Of a DNA stretch of 64,000 nt, positions 25,725 to 37,961 are shown one piece after another. The notes beneath the pieces were generated by a model that was given only the letters and a program-made list of their open reading frames with translations, was not told the origin of the DNA and made no database searches. Location of the stretch: positions 19,860,688-19,924,687 of the forward strand of contig JBANSL010000013.1 of the NCBI GenBank assembly GCA_037127255.1, given 5' to 3'. Source of the stretch: Persicaria tinctoria. Taxonomy: Eukaryota; Streptophyta; Magnoliopsida; Caryophyllales; Polygonaceae. How positions within the stretch are numbered: position 1 is the stretch's first letter; every line of letters starts with the position of its first letter. A program made the position numbers and the translations under genes.

Positions 25725-28700
25725 TGTAAAGACTGGGAAATTTTAGAATATTAAAATTATTAAAATAGTGATTTATAATCATTTCGACTTCTAAAATTCG
25801 GATGGTCTGGAAATTCCGTTCTTGAGCTATTGGTTTTATTTTAAATATTTCAAAATGAATTCCGGCATTATTTAATTGGAAATTTAATATATGTTATACT
25901 CTGCTTTTATATACCGAAAATTGAAAAATAATGTTCGGATTTCATTTATTAAATTCGGATTGGGAAAATTGAGGAGTATTTTAAACGCGTCGAGATAACG
26001 TCGAGAGAACGGGTTTCGAGATTTGTTTCCGGGTAGAATTTTAATTGGGACTAATGGGGACCATTCTTACTTCATTTCTTCCCCCTCCCGGCCTATTTCA
26101 ATTTTGGAGCTGCAGATTCACATGCCACATGATGTTCTTCTTTCCATTTGAGGCTAAACCACACACCTCACCCTCCTCCTCCCTCATGGGGTTGTCTCAC
26201 CTGTTTGTGGCTATGGTGCAAGGCTCTCTTTTCCCCTCTTTTGTTCGGTAGTAGCAGCAGCAGAGGCACGCCTCTTTCTCCCTTCTGAACCTCACGTGAC
26301 AGCTCTCCTATCCTCCATTTCAATTTTAAAAACACCAATTGTCTGATTCATTCCCAAACCCACAAACCACTTCACAGATCCTCAGTTCTCCCTCACCATC
26401 TCTTCGCTCTCTCTGAACCGCAAGAAACCCATATCCATTTGTTCCCTCCCTCACAAACAGACCCTAGAACCAAGCTCAGAAGAAGCCGAGGATGTCAGTG
26501 AGCACCTCCGAGAGCATCACAGAGCGCCGCTGAGCATCTCCAGACACCACCCCTGTTCTGTAGCACCAGGCGTCCTCCCCGCCGTCTGTTTTGCCGGAGC
26601 GCACCTCGGGTCGAATCTGAGCACCACGACCTCCGTTTTCTTCCTTTCCCAACGGGCAGCAGAAGCAGCACCTCCATCGTCTTCCTCGACGAGCCAAATC
26701 GACCTCCGACGGAGTTCCCGGCGACATTCCAAAGTTCTTCGGTAAGCCCCATTTCCTCTTCTTTCAACCCAAATCGATGTAAAGTCGCTCCTTTAAGCCA
26801 TTTTATTCCGTCCTAGACCCAGATTCGTGGGATTCCGCCTCCGACGAGCCACACCGAACATCGATCGAGCGTTTTCCGGTGAAGAACTCGGCTCCTCGGT
26901 GAGATTCCTCCTCCTATCTCCTTGCTTTCGCTCCTCTGTTTCCGTGTGTAATGTTGTCAGGGAGGGATTCCGATCAGACTGAGTGTGGTCGGAGTGGGTG
27001 AGGAGTCCGGCAGCCGGAGATCTCCTTCTTTCTTCTCCTTCGTTTCCGCCGGAGCCCTGGGTTTCCTTCCTCCTCCTCCATTTTCTTTTTCGTAGGGAGC
27101 AAGGTGGGAGACGGCATTTCTTTTCAATTATGTTGGGCCTAAAACTTCCGGGTCGTGGGACGGGTTAATTCATTCCATCCGGGTTTCCTCTCAGGCTTGG
27201 GGAGACTTTCTTTTTTATGGATCCGGATTCTGGTCGAAAGGGTTTTGGTTTCGGGTTGGGCTCATATCCGGATTCCTTCCATGGGGTTGGGCCCATTTCT
27301 TTCGGGTTAAATTGTCTAGGCTGCGTATTGGGATTACTTTGGATCTGGGTTGTAAGTTGATTTAATTTGTTTTATGCTATGTTATGACTTTATATTATTC
27401 TAATGTTAGGCATGTTATTATTGATGTTATATTATTTCAGACTTATAAAAGTATATTTCTTGATTTCTGAAATTTGTTTTAAATAATAGAATTATTTTAA
27501 AAGTGTTATTAATTGAGATATGTATTTTGTGATGTTTAAATATGTACCTTTAGGAATGATAAAATGATTTATTGGCTTGGATTATGATTATGATTTGTGA
27601 AGAGGATTTAATTTTGATAATTGCATTTAGTTAAGCATTGCTGATAAATTATTTAAAAAGAGATCTTAAGTTCGGAAATGTCTTTTAAGGATTTGTTGTT
27701 TGGAAAATCAAAATACCGGAATTATTCTATAATAAGTTTTTTAGAGATTGGCTTTAAGGTTTAAATGTTAATGTCGGAATTTGGTTAAGTAAGATTCTAA
27801 AAGAATTATTTTAGATATGAGTTGACTTAACTTGATATTTAAGAGTTTAGAAAACTTCGGGAAACGAGTTTGGAAATATTGTTGGTAAGGTTTATCGATG
27901 GGTTTGATTGGAAATGAAATGATTTTGGTTGATGTTGATCTTATCGGAAAGGTTTTGGAAAACGGTTTCACTATCGGTTGGTTTTGAGTATGTTGAGAAT
28001 TTGGGTTTTGTGCGTATGAATGTTGGTCCGGTGGCTTATGGAAATGGCTTGATGATAGGTATATATTGCTTTTGGATTGCTTTGGACCATCATTTGGGCC
28101 CTTGCTTGTATTATCCTATTGTTCTGCATCTTCAGGTAAGTTCCCTAAGGGGCTTACTCAGGTTGAACATTCATGCCCGTTGTTGCATTTTATGTTAGGT
28201 GTTGCATATGCATAAAAGCATGTCATGTAGTATCCTGTTTAGGTTACACTAATTGAATGAGCATCTACTTACTTTATGCGTTTGAAACAGAACGGTCGTT
28301 ATCTGTGATAGTCCTAGAGTCTTTACTAGGGTCATGGGGTAGTCCAGCCTCATCGGGCGCCCTGAGTCACTCGAGTCGATATAAGCATGCTATGATAGCC
28401 CAGCACCATCGGGCAATCGATGAGATGATATGATATGATGATGTCGTGGTTTGTGCACCACCACGAGGAAATTGCTATGCTAGAGCGTGAACTGGCCAGT
28501 CTTTGCACTAACGGAAAGGGGTGCAGAGGTAGGAGAGGGATATGCCATTTGGCATTGTCTTGGGCCCTTTACAGTATTTCTGCACATTATTATACCTAGG
28601 AGCATGCTAGTGTGTTTGACTTTCGTACTGCATTAGAGAATCTTTATTAGGTATAACACATACTATGTGGCCTCAGCGAGGACTGCCGGTCCTGCATGAG

Positions 28701-29131
28701 TGGCTCGATCTGACTCCTTTCCCCATTCTTTTTTTAAGGTGTTTTCTGCAGAGGTAGGAGTGGCTCGATCAGCTCGATGTCTATATGAAGGGGTTTCCTT
28801 TTGGCGAATTGAAGAACCTAGCTAAATCTCTAACTTGTTATAAATGGTAATCACTCACTTATGATTTGGTTTTGACCCGGCTCTGTCGTGGCACCTTGTA
28901 TCTTAATTTTGTTTCCACTTTACTTCCGTTTGAATTGATTTTCGCGACATAGTCCCTAGGACAGGTTAAGGGTACCCAATGACCCTACGATACTTTTAGG
29001 GTTTGAAATCCCTCTTTCTACAAATCTTAAAATGAGTTTGAAACCTCGACCCATACCTGGATTGCAAGATCCGAACAAGGGGATTCATCCCTTGAAACGT
29101 AACCCGGAAATCATAATTCTAGGCCGTTACA
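25725..29131 (+). repeat. 5' LTR (3.4 kb) of the LARD-like element
   Basis: It pairs with 40945-44242. From 26040 to 27170 it looks like a plant gene leader: C/T-rich stretches, short frames, and GT-type donors such as TTCGGTAAGCC (about 26740) and CTCGGTGAG (about 26896). The rest is AT-rich and non-coding. It has segments absent from the 3' LTR (for example about 27436-27505). Confidence 0.85.
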
Positions 29132-29135
29132 AAGA

Positions 29136-29147
29136 TGGTATCAGAGC
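29136..29147 (+). other. Primer-binding site, initiator tRNA-Met type
   Basis: TGGTATCAGAGC follows the LTR end (CA, 29130-29131) after four bases. It is the same type as at 9992. Confidence 0.9.
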
Positions 29148-31695
29148 TGAGGTTGTGCAATTCGGGTACGCAAGGGTCGAGTGTATATTTTGGAAAACCG
29201 CCCATGAATTTCAAAGGATTTGAAAGGATTTTAAGAAGGGCAAAATGAACTTAACATGCCTAACCGAAATTGGACTAAGTAATGAACTTGACTTGTAATA
29301 CAAGAGGAAAACTGACCAAACGGGGGCGAGTGGGTAGCAAAGGTGCTAGACCACCCCTATTGGGTGTAGTTGGGAACGGTAGGCAAAATACTAGATTGCT
29401 CTTTACAGAGGGTCTGGGAGACTCCAAGGAGATTGCACCAAGGTGGTTGGAGTAGCGAGTTAGGTAGGATCGTGAGGTTTTGCCCCTCCGGTCAGTCGCT
29501 CCTCGAAGAGCGACATTAGATAGCTTGATATGCTTTACATATTGAGCCTGAGTACATTATGAGTTTTATTAACTGATTATGTGTTGAGTGCTTGCTATGG
29601 TAGAAGTCTGATTGGTATGTCTAATAATTAAATTTGTATTGACTTATTTGTGCAAACGGGATAGTGGGAGTACCCTTGTCTCTGTGTGGTCAAACCCAGC
29701 TTGTGTGGAACAACCCCTTCCACTATGTTAACCCCTTCACGGTTCTATCTAGCCTTTTCATGGATGTCAGTATCTTCAATGGGGAATTGGGTTGGTAACC
29801 ACTTTGTGTCGGGACTCATGTATGAATATTAAGGTTGTCTGAGTAAGTATTGGAAGTTCTGGATGTCACTTTGAGTAAGAAGTATGGTGTCTTGGGGCTC
29901 TCTTTCTTCATCCTTATGATGATCAGCACTGTTTTCTTACCACAAAGAGTCGTACCAAAGTCTCACGGGAAAGAGGGGTGATGAGTCAGTTGGAGAAGGT
30001 CAATGGTTGCCATTAGGGATCTCTGTCCACTTCTAATGGTGACACTCTCTGAATTGAATGACATGATTTTGTAATCTCCCGCATATACCTTGTAAATGAT
30101 CATTAGTAAGAAGCTGCTCATGTTATGCCTTGCTTTCTGTCATAATTTTATTGTGTAAGATCATGTTGTGGTTAGTTACATTGCTCAAGTCTCGTGTTAT
30201 GTCTTGCCTTCTATCATGACTGTATGTTGTTATAGCATGTTTACTTGGCTTATTGATCGTATGAATGATTGGAAGCATGGACCATATGATATGAACCTAC
30301 ATGATCGTTATTTCCTCCTGGATTAGGTTCATGATAGAGTGATCAACTCCTCTTTGCAGGATTGCTTGTAGATTATCGCTTTAGCATGTTGGATGACGAC
30401 ATGTCGATGCTTATTATCCTTTTTGTGACAAGAATCCATATCTTGCCCATCTATTTTGTATTCGCCAGATTAGCTATTGCTGATTATTTTGCACATAATA
30501 TTGTTGTCTGTTACTTGTGTTGAATGGAGAATATGTGGTAAAATTGATTCTTGGAAAATGCATGGTTCGTCCCAGTATGTGTTGATCTGCACTCATGCCC
30601 CGTATTCTAATCATATTGCCCATTACTTAGACTCGTATTATGCATCATTTAACTTTTCTCATGCTTCTATATCATGGAATATGATTGAGTGATTTCTTAC
30701 GCGTCGTCATGATTAGTTGTATGCATGTATCGTACGTTATATTGAGCTTTTAGCATCATGTAGGATCCTCGGTTGTGACTAGTGCGAACTTGTATCTTGC
30801 CTGCATTATTGATGATTCTCTCTCGAACTAGATTCCTGATAGTGTGGTTCTTCCCTCTTTCTATTACCATAATATGACTTACTCATCCTGGCTAGATGAT
30901 GTTAAATTCGATGACCGACTTGCTTTCCGTGATGGTTATATTAGCATGCTTACATGTTACCTCTCGGTAGTGTATCCCTATTACTTTGTTTTATCATGTC
31001 GCACTTGCATGAATGTAAGACTTGACACATCGCATGATCACACACCACGCTATACCATGATTTTACATACGCATAACACATGAATGTTAGGATGAATCTG
31101 GTCGAATTACCTTGATTGTGCTCGTGTTTTATATATGCCAGTAGTGTCCTATAGGGCTTATGATTTCCAATATGACCCGCTAAATAATCACGTGTTGTAC
31201 TTGTTCTATGATGTGATAACTATCGTATAATTACATGTGTCGTATGATGGTTCATTCCTAGCATGATTATGATTTGTCGCTCGTGATGTCATTCTTGTTA
31301 CTCTGTGATTTTCCTCTTGTTATCCTAAATATTATGTTGAACTCTTTAAATGACTCATGATTATGCTTGTATCACATCATGTATTGCTAGCATCATGTAG
31401 GACCTATACTTTCTAAATGTATCTCGACATATGATTACGTGCCATTCTTAACCTATTATATGATCATTGTGTCAAATGTGATAATTACTATGCCCCTCTT
31501 ATGTGTTCCTCTATGACGTTTAGTCTCACTATATTATGATATACCTTGCCATGCTTGACCTCACATGTTGATACGTATACCATGCTTGTGCATTCGTTCA
31601 TATACATAACACTTTTCATTCTCATTAAACTTGACATGAGCTCGGACCCTGTATGATCATTACTAGCTTCGCATAACTTGTTTGAAGTTGCTAAG
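29148..31695 (+). other. Internal region of the LARD-like element, left part, non-coding
   Basis: About 2.5 kb with only short scattered frames. The sequence is unusually rich in CATG, TATGAT and GATGAT words. No retroviral motif seen. Confidence 0.7.
31691..31695. repeat. 5-bp target-site duplication of the nested element, left copy
   Basis: CTAAG, identical to 37962-37966. Confidence 0.85.
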
Positions 31696-32452
31696 TGACA
31701 AGAGGAAACCCTGTCGTTGTTCTTGCCAAAGAATAATCAAACTCACAACTAGTATAGTGTGTAAGCAAGAGATCGATCCACAGGGAAAGCTATTCAATTC
31801 AAGTATCAATTCTAATCGCTAGTAAGAAGAGGGGGGTTTTAGGTGTGAAAAGATCCGCCTTTTATCCAAGCGGAAGCAAGCAAACAAAGTAAATAGATTG
31901 TAGAATTCAGTGGAGAGAAATAGGTTCACCTACAATTTATCACTTCGATTGATAAATTCGATCCTTGTTTCAGCCTCTAGTTCTTGCCTTTTCCTATCAA
32001 TGTCCTTGTCCAGATCTTAGGTAAATTACTAGTCCTACGAGTCCTAGCAACCCTTATCTCTAAATAACCCTAACACGGTTAAGATTGAACCTAGAGATAG
32101 CTTTAAGATTATGAATTAACCAAGGTACACATAATATCAAGCTACGAGTCGATATTCAACATGTATTCAACTTCCTACACATCCAATTAGTCCTACGAGT
32201 CCTAAAGGGATATGATTGCCACTTGGGTTAAGGTTCGCTATGAGGAATATGCAAAACCCTAGCAATTGAATGAATCTACTCTAACTGGTTGATCAGGCAA
32301 GAGAGAATAAAACACATTCAAGCAATTAAGCACAAAGAAGTCAAAGATCCAAACTGTAGGCGAAACCTTGAGAGTTTAGTTGCTCATGCTCAACGGTGCT
32401 CTCAACAATGGAATAAAGTGCATAAGGTGAATGAAAATAATAACTAGAAAAG

Positions 32453-32462
32453 CCTTAAATAG
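32453..32462 (-). promoter_or_regulatory. Possible LTR TATA box (3' LTR)
   Basis: CTATTTAAGG on the minus strand, about 80 bp downstream of the GC-rich phrase array. The matching site in the other LTR is 37547-37556. Confidence 0.4.
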
Positions 32463-32536
32463 TCTTTTGCAAGTCGGCCAAATAACATAGACAAAAACCC
32501 TAAATAAAGTCTGGAACTAAATTTCAGTTTCTGCAA

Positions 32537-32625
32537 GGGCCGCGGGGCGGCCGGCGATCAGCGAAGTCTTCCGTTTCTGTCTTCGAGCCGCGGGGCGGCC
32601 AACGATCCTGCGTGGCGGCCTGCGA
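32537..32625 (-). repeat. GC-rich palindromic phrase array in the LTR
   Basis: Three phrases of the type GCCGCGGGGCGGCC followed by a GCGAT-like tail (about 32539, 32587, 32608) stand out in AT-rich sequence. The same array is in the other LTR (about 37630-37722), and related phrases occur inside the element at 35840-35930 and 36313-36420. Confidence 0.75.
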
Positions 32626-32867
32626 TTCTTCCGAACTCTCCTTCTGTTACTCTAGCAGCTCCTATTCATTTTCCTTAGATTATTTTCGCTCTTTTCCGAT
32701 TCATTCCAACTTCAATCTACTATACCTAAAATAAACCATAAAATCATGTAGATTCCGCCTCTTCTAACTCAACAAGTAATTATGTAAATTCAACTAAATA
32801 AATGCAATATTCACAACTAAACTATGCTAAATGCAATCTATTATGCAACACTAAATATGCTCTATCA

Positions 32868-34429
32868 AATTCTCCCACACTTTAACCTTTGCTTGTCCTC
32901 AAGCAATAGAAAACTCAACTCTGCAGTCCCACAGAATAGCAATTCATGTATCTACACCTCAATATTCTTTCAGTGCATGAAAACTAGCAAACACAAAAGA
33001 TTAATAACATCATAGCACATAATTGGAATAATCAATGAAATCAGGCAACCATATTCATTCTAGACCTCACAAAGGATATGCGTTTCACTCTCGCTCAAGT
33101 GTTTAGGTTTAAATGTTTACGCTCAAAACTCAATCTTCCGAAAACTTAGCTACAAGATCCTTGCACCAGTGTTCTAAATCTCCACCGCTGGTGACTCTAC
33201 ACACAACAAAAATCATGAGGTCTTTCAATTGGGTTGTAATGGGGTCAAGGTAGAACATATAAGGTATGTAACAATTTTGGTCATGTGGTGCTCATAATCC
33301 GGGAACTAAGGAAGCTACCAAATCATAAAACCACTCATAAACTTCTCATACCATATCACTATTATGCCAAACAACACCAATCTCAAGCATAAAACTTTAG
33401 AAACCATACTCAACTCATTCTTTTTTTCTTTTTTTTTTCTTTCTTTTCTCTTTTTTTCCTTTTTTTTTTTTTTTTCATTCATGCTATATCAAATGATTTT
33501 CCTTGACTTTTTCCCCTAAGTGAATTTTATCCTCCTTAGGTCCCAAGTAATAAATATGCTAGCAAGAATCAAACATCTCATAAATACACCTCAAACATAC
33601 AATCCACCACTACAAATCATCATCCACACTATAGATATTCACCAACTATTCCTAAATTCCCGGATGGGGTCAGGTTATCATTGGCTATGGAAAAATCTTG
33701 TGGAGCTATAAAAGTTAGGCAATTAGGCTCAAACTGGCTTCAAGCAGAGGATAATATGTAAGGTGGGAATAGAGTCAAATAGGGCTAATAAAGATGCTTC
33801 AATCATGTTTAAGTCATGTGCAGAAATCATAATATGCAGCCTTGAACAAGATATCTCAATGCAAGTCAAAGAGGAAGTAATTGAAGAGAGTACGCACAAC
33901 AAGCAAGAGGACTCAATAAAGAGTAGTCCTGAATAGGCCAAAATAAGCTCACCAGGTCATGTCTAGAACTTCAAGATCACCGAAAAATTCAAGATTTTAT
34001 GTGCTCAATCATTAATCAATCATGCCTACCAAATAGTATAGAAAACATATATATGAAAGGCTTCAACAATCCAAGCACATCATGGGGCATAAATCTCAAT
34101 AGATAAAATGGAGGACAAACGACATCCATATGGGGAAATAAGACCTATTCCTAATAATGCAAGAACTAAAACTGTTTTTTTTTTCATTTTTTTTAGAATA
34201 AGAAATAATGGTAGAAACTAAATATGCATACAACCAACAGAAATAAACATGCAAACTTAAAAGTTAAAAGGCAGTGCAACTTAGAACCAAAATACATACG
34301 TGACATGCAAGTCTTCTCCCCCACACTTAGTTCTGACATTGTCCTCAATGCAGAAAAGAGAACAAAAACATCAAAATAAAAAGAAAAGGGAAAAGAAAAG
34401 AAACAACTGACATGCTCACTGTTGAGGTG
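32868..34429 (-). other. 3' non-coding region of the nested element with PPT and purine-rich tract
   Basis: In element sense this runs from the end of the extra frame to the LTR. A purine tract of nearly 60 nt (plus strand T/C-rich, 33419-33476) and a polypurine tract, AAAGTGTGGGAGAATT, directly abut the LTR (32883-32868). The layout closely parallels 60885-62406 in the second Athila/Tat-type copy. No gene. Confidence 0.75.
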
Positions 34430-35765
34430 GTGGCGGCGGCGGGTATGGTGGGAACTATGTATAGGCGAATCCATAAAAGTCCTCCTGCCTCTGCCATATC
34501 TGCTCCTGCCTCAGTCTAATCGCTGCTTGGCTCTCAGAGACATCCTCCAGGTGAGAAGTCAAGCCGCGTACATCCCGACAAATGTCGCCAATCTCCACAT
34601 ATAGCTGTTGCTGCTGGTCCCACATGACATCCTGGCGCTGGGACATCCTCTGTTGGTGCTCCCAAATGGCGTCGTGATGATGCGACATCATCTGCTAATG
34701 CTCCCACATGGTGTCCTGACGGAGATACATATCAGCCATCTTCTGCTCCAGTGAGTAGTAGTTTGGACCAGCACCAGCTGTGCCAGAAGGTCCAGCACCA
34801 CTATCTCCAATATCCGTCTGAAATCTGGGAACATCATCAGTATCTTGCTGCTCAACAACAGGAGCATCCTCATCATCATCATCATCATCATCCTCATTCA
34901 TCTTATCCCTAATATAAAAATCAGCTGTTGTAGGGCCAAAAGGGAGATGACGGGGCAATCTCAACTGAATCCTCCCCTGAAGGCCAGCCCTCCAGATCCA
35001 CATCGGCGCCCTGCCCTCCAGGTGGCCAGCTTTCCTCAGCTGGGCTTCATCATACAGAAATGAGCCATGCTGAGCATCATGGACAGTGCTCACATTGATG
35101 CATGTGCGAGCTATGAGGGTGATAAGACCCCCAAAGCTGATGGTCGCCTTGTTGCGCTTGTCTAGGATGTCCTTGCAGTTCATCAGAAACAGATCTACCC
35201 AACTTGGAACCACTGGGCTCTCTTGCGTCAGACACCACAGAAATGACATATCTTTAAGCTAGATCTTGTTGACCTCAGCCTATGCGAAGAAGGTGTTTGC
35301 CAGAACCTTGCGAATCAGTCGTAATGCAGGATGGCGAATACTGGAATTGTACTGGCCTTTCTTGGCCTCAAAAGGCACCCTTGTAGATGCCATCCAAAAA
35401 GCCACAGGGCCCTCTCCCTTGCATACATCAAGCCAACCAGCAGTCGGCGCAGCAGTAATACCAAAAATCTGTGCCAATCTCTCCTTTGATAGCGTAAAAT
35501 CTCTCCCAAGCAACCGAAAATCAATAGTTGTACGTCCCACACTCGAAGTTGCTAAAAATTCTTTACATAAGCTTGGATAAGTAGGGGCATTATTCCCTAA
35601 AAATTGTCCTAAGCCCCCATGCTCTAACAATTGCATCGGGCATATATCCATTTGTAACAATCTAAGCGTAGGTTCATGAAAGAATTTTGTTACAAAGAAA
35701 TTTCTAGTGTTTAGAGCATACCATCTCTCCTTCTGATTTCGATTCATTCCATGTGGTCTCGACAT
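34430..35765 (-). pseudogene. Extra ORF between integrase and 3' LTR (putative plant transposon protein family)
   Basis: The minus frame starts at 35765 (MSRPHGMNRNQKERWYALNT) and meets a stop near 35278; a second part starts at 35249 (MSFLWCLTQESPVVPSWVDL) and runs to 34695, and a third continues to 34455. Together they form the protein often annotated as putative plant transposon protein (Transposase_32-like, recalled, unverified). Visible features are GRDFTLSKERLAQIFGI, SFGGLITLIA, RLPRHLPFGPTTADFYI, an acidic run of Asp/Glu, and a C-terminal coiled-coil-like region with repeated MWEHQQ / DxxWxxQQ units. A homologous frame is at 62407-63251. Function unknown; not a known enzyme. Confidence 0.7.
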
Positions 35766-35839
35766 TATGAATCTGAGCTAAGAAATTACCAAACAAGAAT
35801 GAAAGTAAAGGAAAACTCACAAACGGCGAGACACTGCAG

Positions 35840-35930
35840 AGGCCGCGGGGCAGCCGAGGGTGGCGACGGGGCGGCCGACGACGAGATTGGCCACGGGGCG
35901 GCTCGATAGGCGACGGGGCGGCCGACGACG
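35840..35930 (-). repeat. GC-rich phrase array upstream of the extra ORF
   Basis: Variants of GGCGACGGGGCGGCCGACGA and GCCGCGGGGCAGCC, about four in 90 bp, 75 bp upstream (element sense) of the extra ORF start. Confidence 0.7.
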
Positions 35931-36617
35931 CTCTGGATCTGTTCACTCCAACGTCGGATCTGTTCTCCGACGTCCCAAATCTTTCACTCCATTGTGGATC
36001 CGAGAGAAATCCCCTTTGACAATCCTTGGGATGGTCGATTTGTGTGTGGATCTAGGAGATAGAGGTGAGATGGTGGGTTTTGAGTAGAAGAGAGAAGGAA
36101 ATAATGGGAAAGAGGATGAGTTTGTGGGGTTTAAAAGCTTGGAAATAGGGTAACAATGGAGGATTTGGAGGTTGAAGAAGGAAGAAGAAAGAGAGGTTCT
36201 TGGGCGAGGGGGCGGCTTCTGAAGAAAAGGAAAGAGAACAAATGGGTGGATAGGGTTTATTTTGTGTGGCATGGGGGCCCACTAGGGCCCCTTTAAAATT
36301 TTCTATCCGGAGTGGGCCGCGGGGCGGCCAGGGAAGGCGACGGGCGGCCGACGATTTTCGCGAAGGGACTTCGCTGTGACTCGGCCGCGGGGCAGCCTGG
36401 CTGGCGACGGGGCGGACGACTTTCTTTTCCGTCCTTTTCCCTTGTTCTTTCTCCCTGTAGTGTTAGTCTGCCAAAGCCAACCTAAACTAAACTAAAAAAA
36501 CGTAATGCAAAAAGAAAATAATACCTAAACTATTAACTTGGGTTGCCTCCCAAGCAGCGCCTTTGGTTACCGTCGTTGGCTCGATGTTATGACCCCCTAA
36601 TGATCCTCCGCATTTGG
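35931..36617 (-). other. Leader between integrase and extra ORF
   Basis: Non-coding. Element-sense order: TTGGGAGGCAACCCAAG (36555-36539), typical after the integrase stop in Athila/Tat elements; the phrase array 36420-36313; a C/T-rich leader with a possible TATA-like CTTTTAAACC (about 36141-36132); then the second array. Minus-strand frames here (36272-35943) are leader shadows. Confidence 0.55.
36313..36420 (-). repeat. GC-rich phrase array downstream of integrase
   Basis: Two blocks, GGCCGCGGGGCGGCCAGG with GCGACGGGCGGCCGACGA, and GGCCGCGGGGCAGCC with GCGACGGGGCGGACGAC. Same phrase type as in the LTRs. Confidence 0.7.
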
Positions 36618-36770
36618 TTAAGTGAGAACCAACTCATCACCGTCCTGTTTGACAAAGCTCTCATAATAGGGTTTAACTCTATGACCATTTACCTTGAAGA
36701 TATCTCCATTCCTCTCATTTAGTAGCTCTACTGCACCATGAGAAAAGACATTAGTAATCACATATGGTCA
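36618..36770 (-). pseudogene. Integrase C-terminal fragment of the nested element
   Basis: The minus frame reads VITNVFSHGAVELLNERN then IFKVNGHRVKPYYE and ends TAA at 36620-36618. The pattern VFxHGAVEL...FKVNGxRxKxY is the C-terminal signature of Athila/Tat-type gypsy integrases. A TGA lies just upstream, where the 5' LTR sequence joins; everything N-terminal is deleted. Confidence 0.85.
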
Positions 36771-36773
36771 TAG

Positions 36774-37961
36774 AATACTCAAACTCACAACTAGTATAGT
36801 GTGTAAGCAAGAGATAGATCCACAGGGAAAGCTATTTAATTCAAGTATCAATTCTAATCGCTAGTAAGAAGATGGGGGTTTTAGGTGTGAAAAGATCCGC
36901 CTTTTATCCAAGCGGAAGCAAGCAAATAAAGTAAAAATTGTAGAATTCAGTGGAGAGAAATAGGTTCACCTACAATTTATCACTTCGATTGATGAAGTTG
37001 ATCCTTGTTTCATCCTCTAGTTCTTGCCTTTTCCTATCAATGTCCTTGTCCAGATCTTAGGTAAATTACTAGTCCTACGAGTCCTAGCAACCCTTATCTC
37101 TAAATAACCCTAACACGGTTAAGATTGAACCTAGAGATAGCTTTAAGATTATGAATTAACCAAGGTACACATAATATCAAGCTACGAGTCGATATTCAAC
37201 ATGTATTCAACTTCCTACACATCCAATTAGTCCTACGAGTCCTAAAGGGATATGATTGCCACTTGGGTTAAGGTTCGCTATGAGGAATCTGCAAAACCCT
37301 AGCAATTGAATGAATCTACTCTAACTGGTTGATCAGGCAAGAGAGAATAAAACACATTCAAGCAATTAAGCACAAAGAATTCAAAACATTGGAATAGGAA
37401 TAAGAACTAGATTAAGAAACTCACAATTCAACAATCAAAGATCCAAACTATAGGCGAAACCTTGAGAGTTTAGTTGCTCATGCTCAACGGCGCTCTCAAC
37501 AATAGAATAAAGTGCATAAGGGGAATGAAAATAATAACTAGAAAAGCCTTAAATAGTCTTTTGCAAGTCGGCCAAATAACTTAGACAAAAACCCTAAATA
37601 AAGTCCGGAACTAAATTTCAGTTTCTGCAAGGGCCGCGGGGCGGCCGGCGATCAGCGAAGTCTTCCGTTTCTGTCTTCGAGCCGCGGGGCGGCCAACGAT
37701 CCTGCGGGGCGGCCTGCGATTCTTCCGAACTCTCCTTCTGTTACTCTAGCAGCTCCTATTCATTTTCCTTAGATTATTTTCGCTCTTTTCCGATTCATTC
37801 CACCTTCAATCTACTATACCTGAAATAAACCATAAAATCATGTAGATTCCGCCTCTTCTAACTCAACAAGTAATTATTTAAATTCAACTAAATAAATGCA
37901 ATATTCATAACTAAACTATGCTAAATGCAATTTATTATGCAACACTAAATATGCTCTATCA
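36774..37961 (-). repeat. 5' LTR of the nested Athila/Tat-type element, inner end deleted
   Basis: It matches the 3' LTR from about 36779 (TCAAACTCACAACTAG) to 37961. The last 40 bp or so in element sense (equivalent to 31696-31736) are missing at the junction with integrase sequence. Phrase array at 37630-37722; TATA-like CTATTTAAGG at 37556-37547. Confidence 0.88.

Larger units (their letters stand above)
31696..32867 (-). repeat. 3' LTR of the nested Athila/Tat-type element
   Basis: 1172 bp, TG...CA in both readings. It matches 36779-37961 but lacks 56 bp or so (the segment at about 37383-37436) of the other copy. Element-sense order: TGATAGAGC (32867), phrase array 32537-32625, TATA-like CTATTTAAGG (32462-32453), then the transcribed part. 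Confidence 0.88.
31696..37961 (-). mobile_element. Nested Athila/Tat-type LTR retrotransposon, internally deleted
   Basis: It is bounded by TGACAAGAGG (31696) and TCTATCA (37961) with CTAAG on both sides. In element orientation (minus) the order is 5' LTR (37961 to about 36774), integrase C-terminus, TTGGGAGGCAACCC motif, extra reading frame, purine-rich tract, PPT, 3' LTR (32867 to 31696). The end of the 5' LTR, the PBS, gag and nearly all of pol are missing: the LTR joins integrase sequence directly. It interrupts the LARD-like element and is therefore younger. Confidence 0.88.

Noticed and set aside
34845..35063. Plus-strand frame with an isoleucine run as a possible membrane peptide
   Set aside because: It is the complement of the acidic Asp-run of the extra ORF (TCATCATCA codons).
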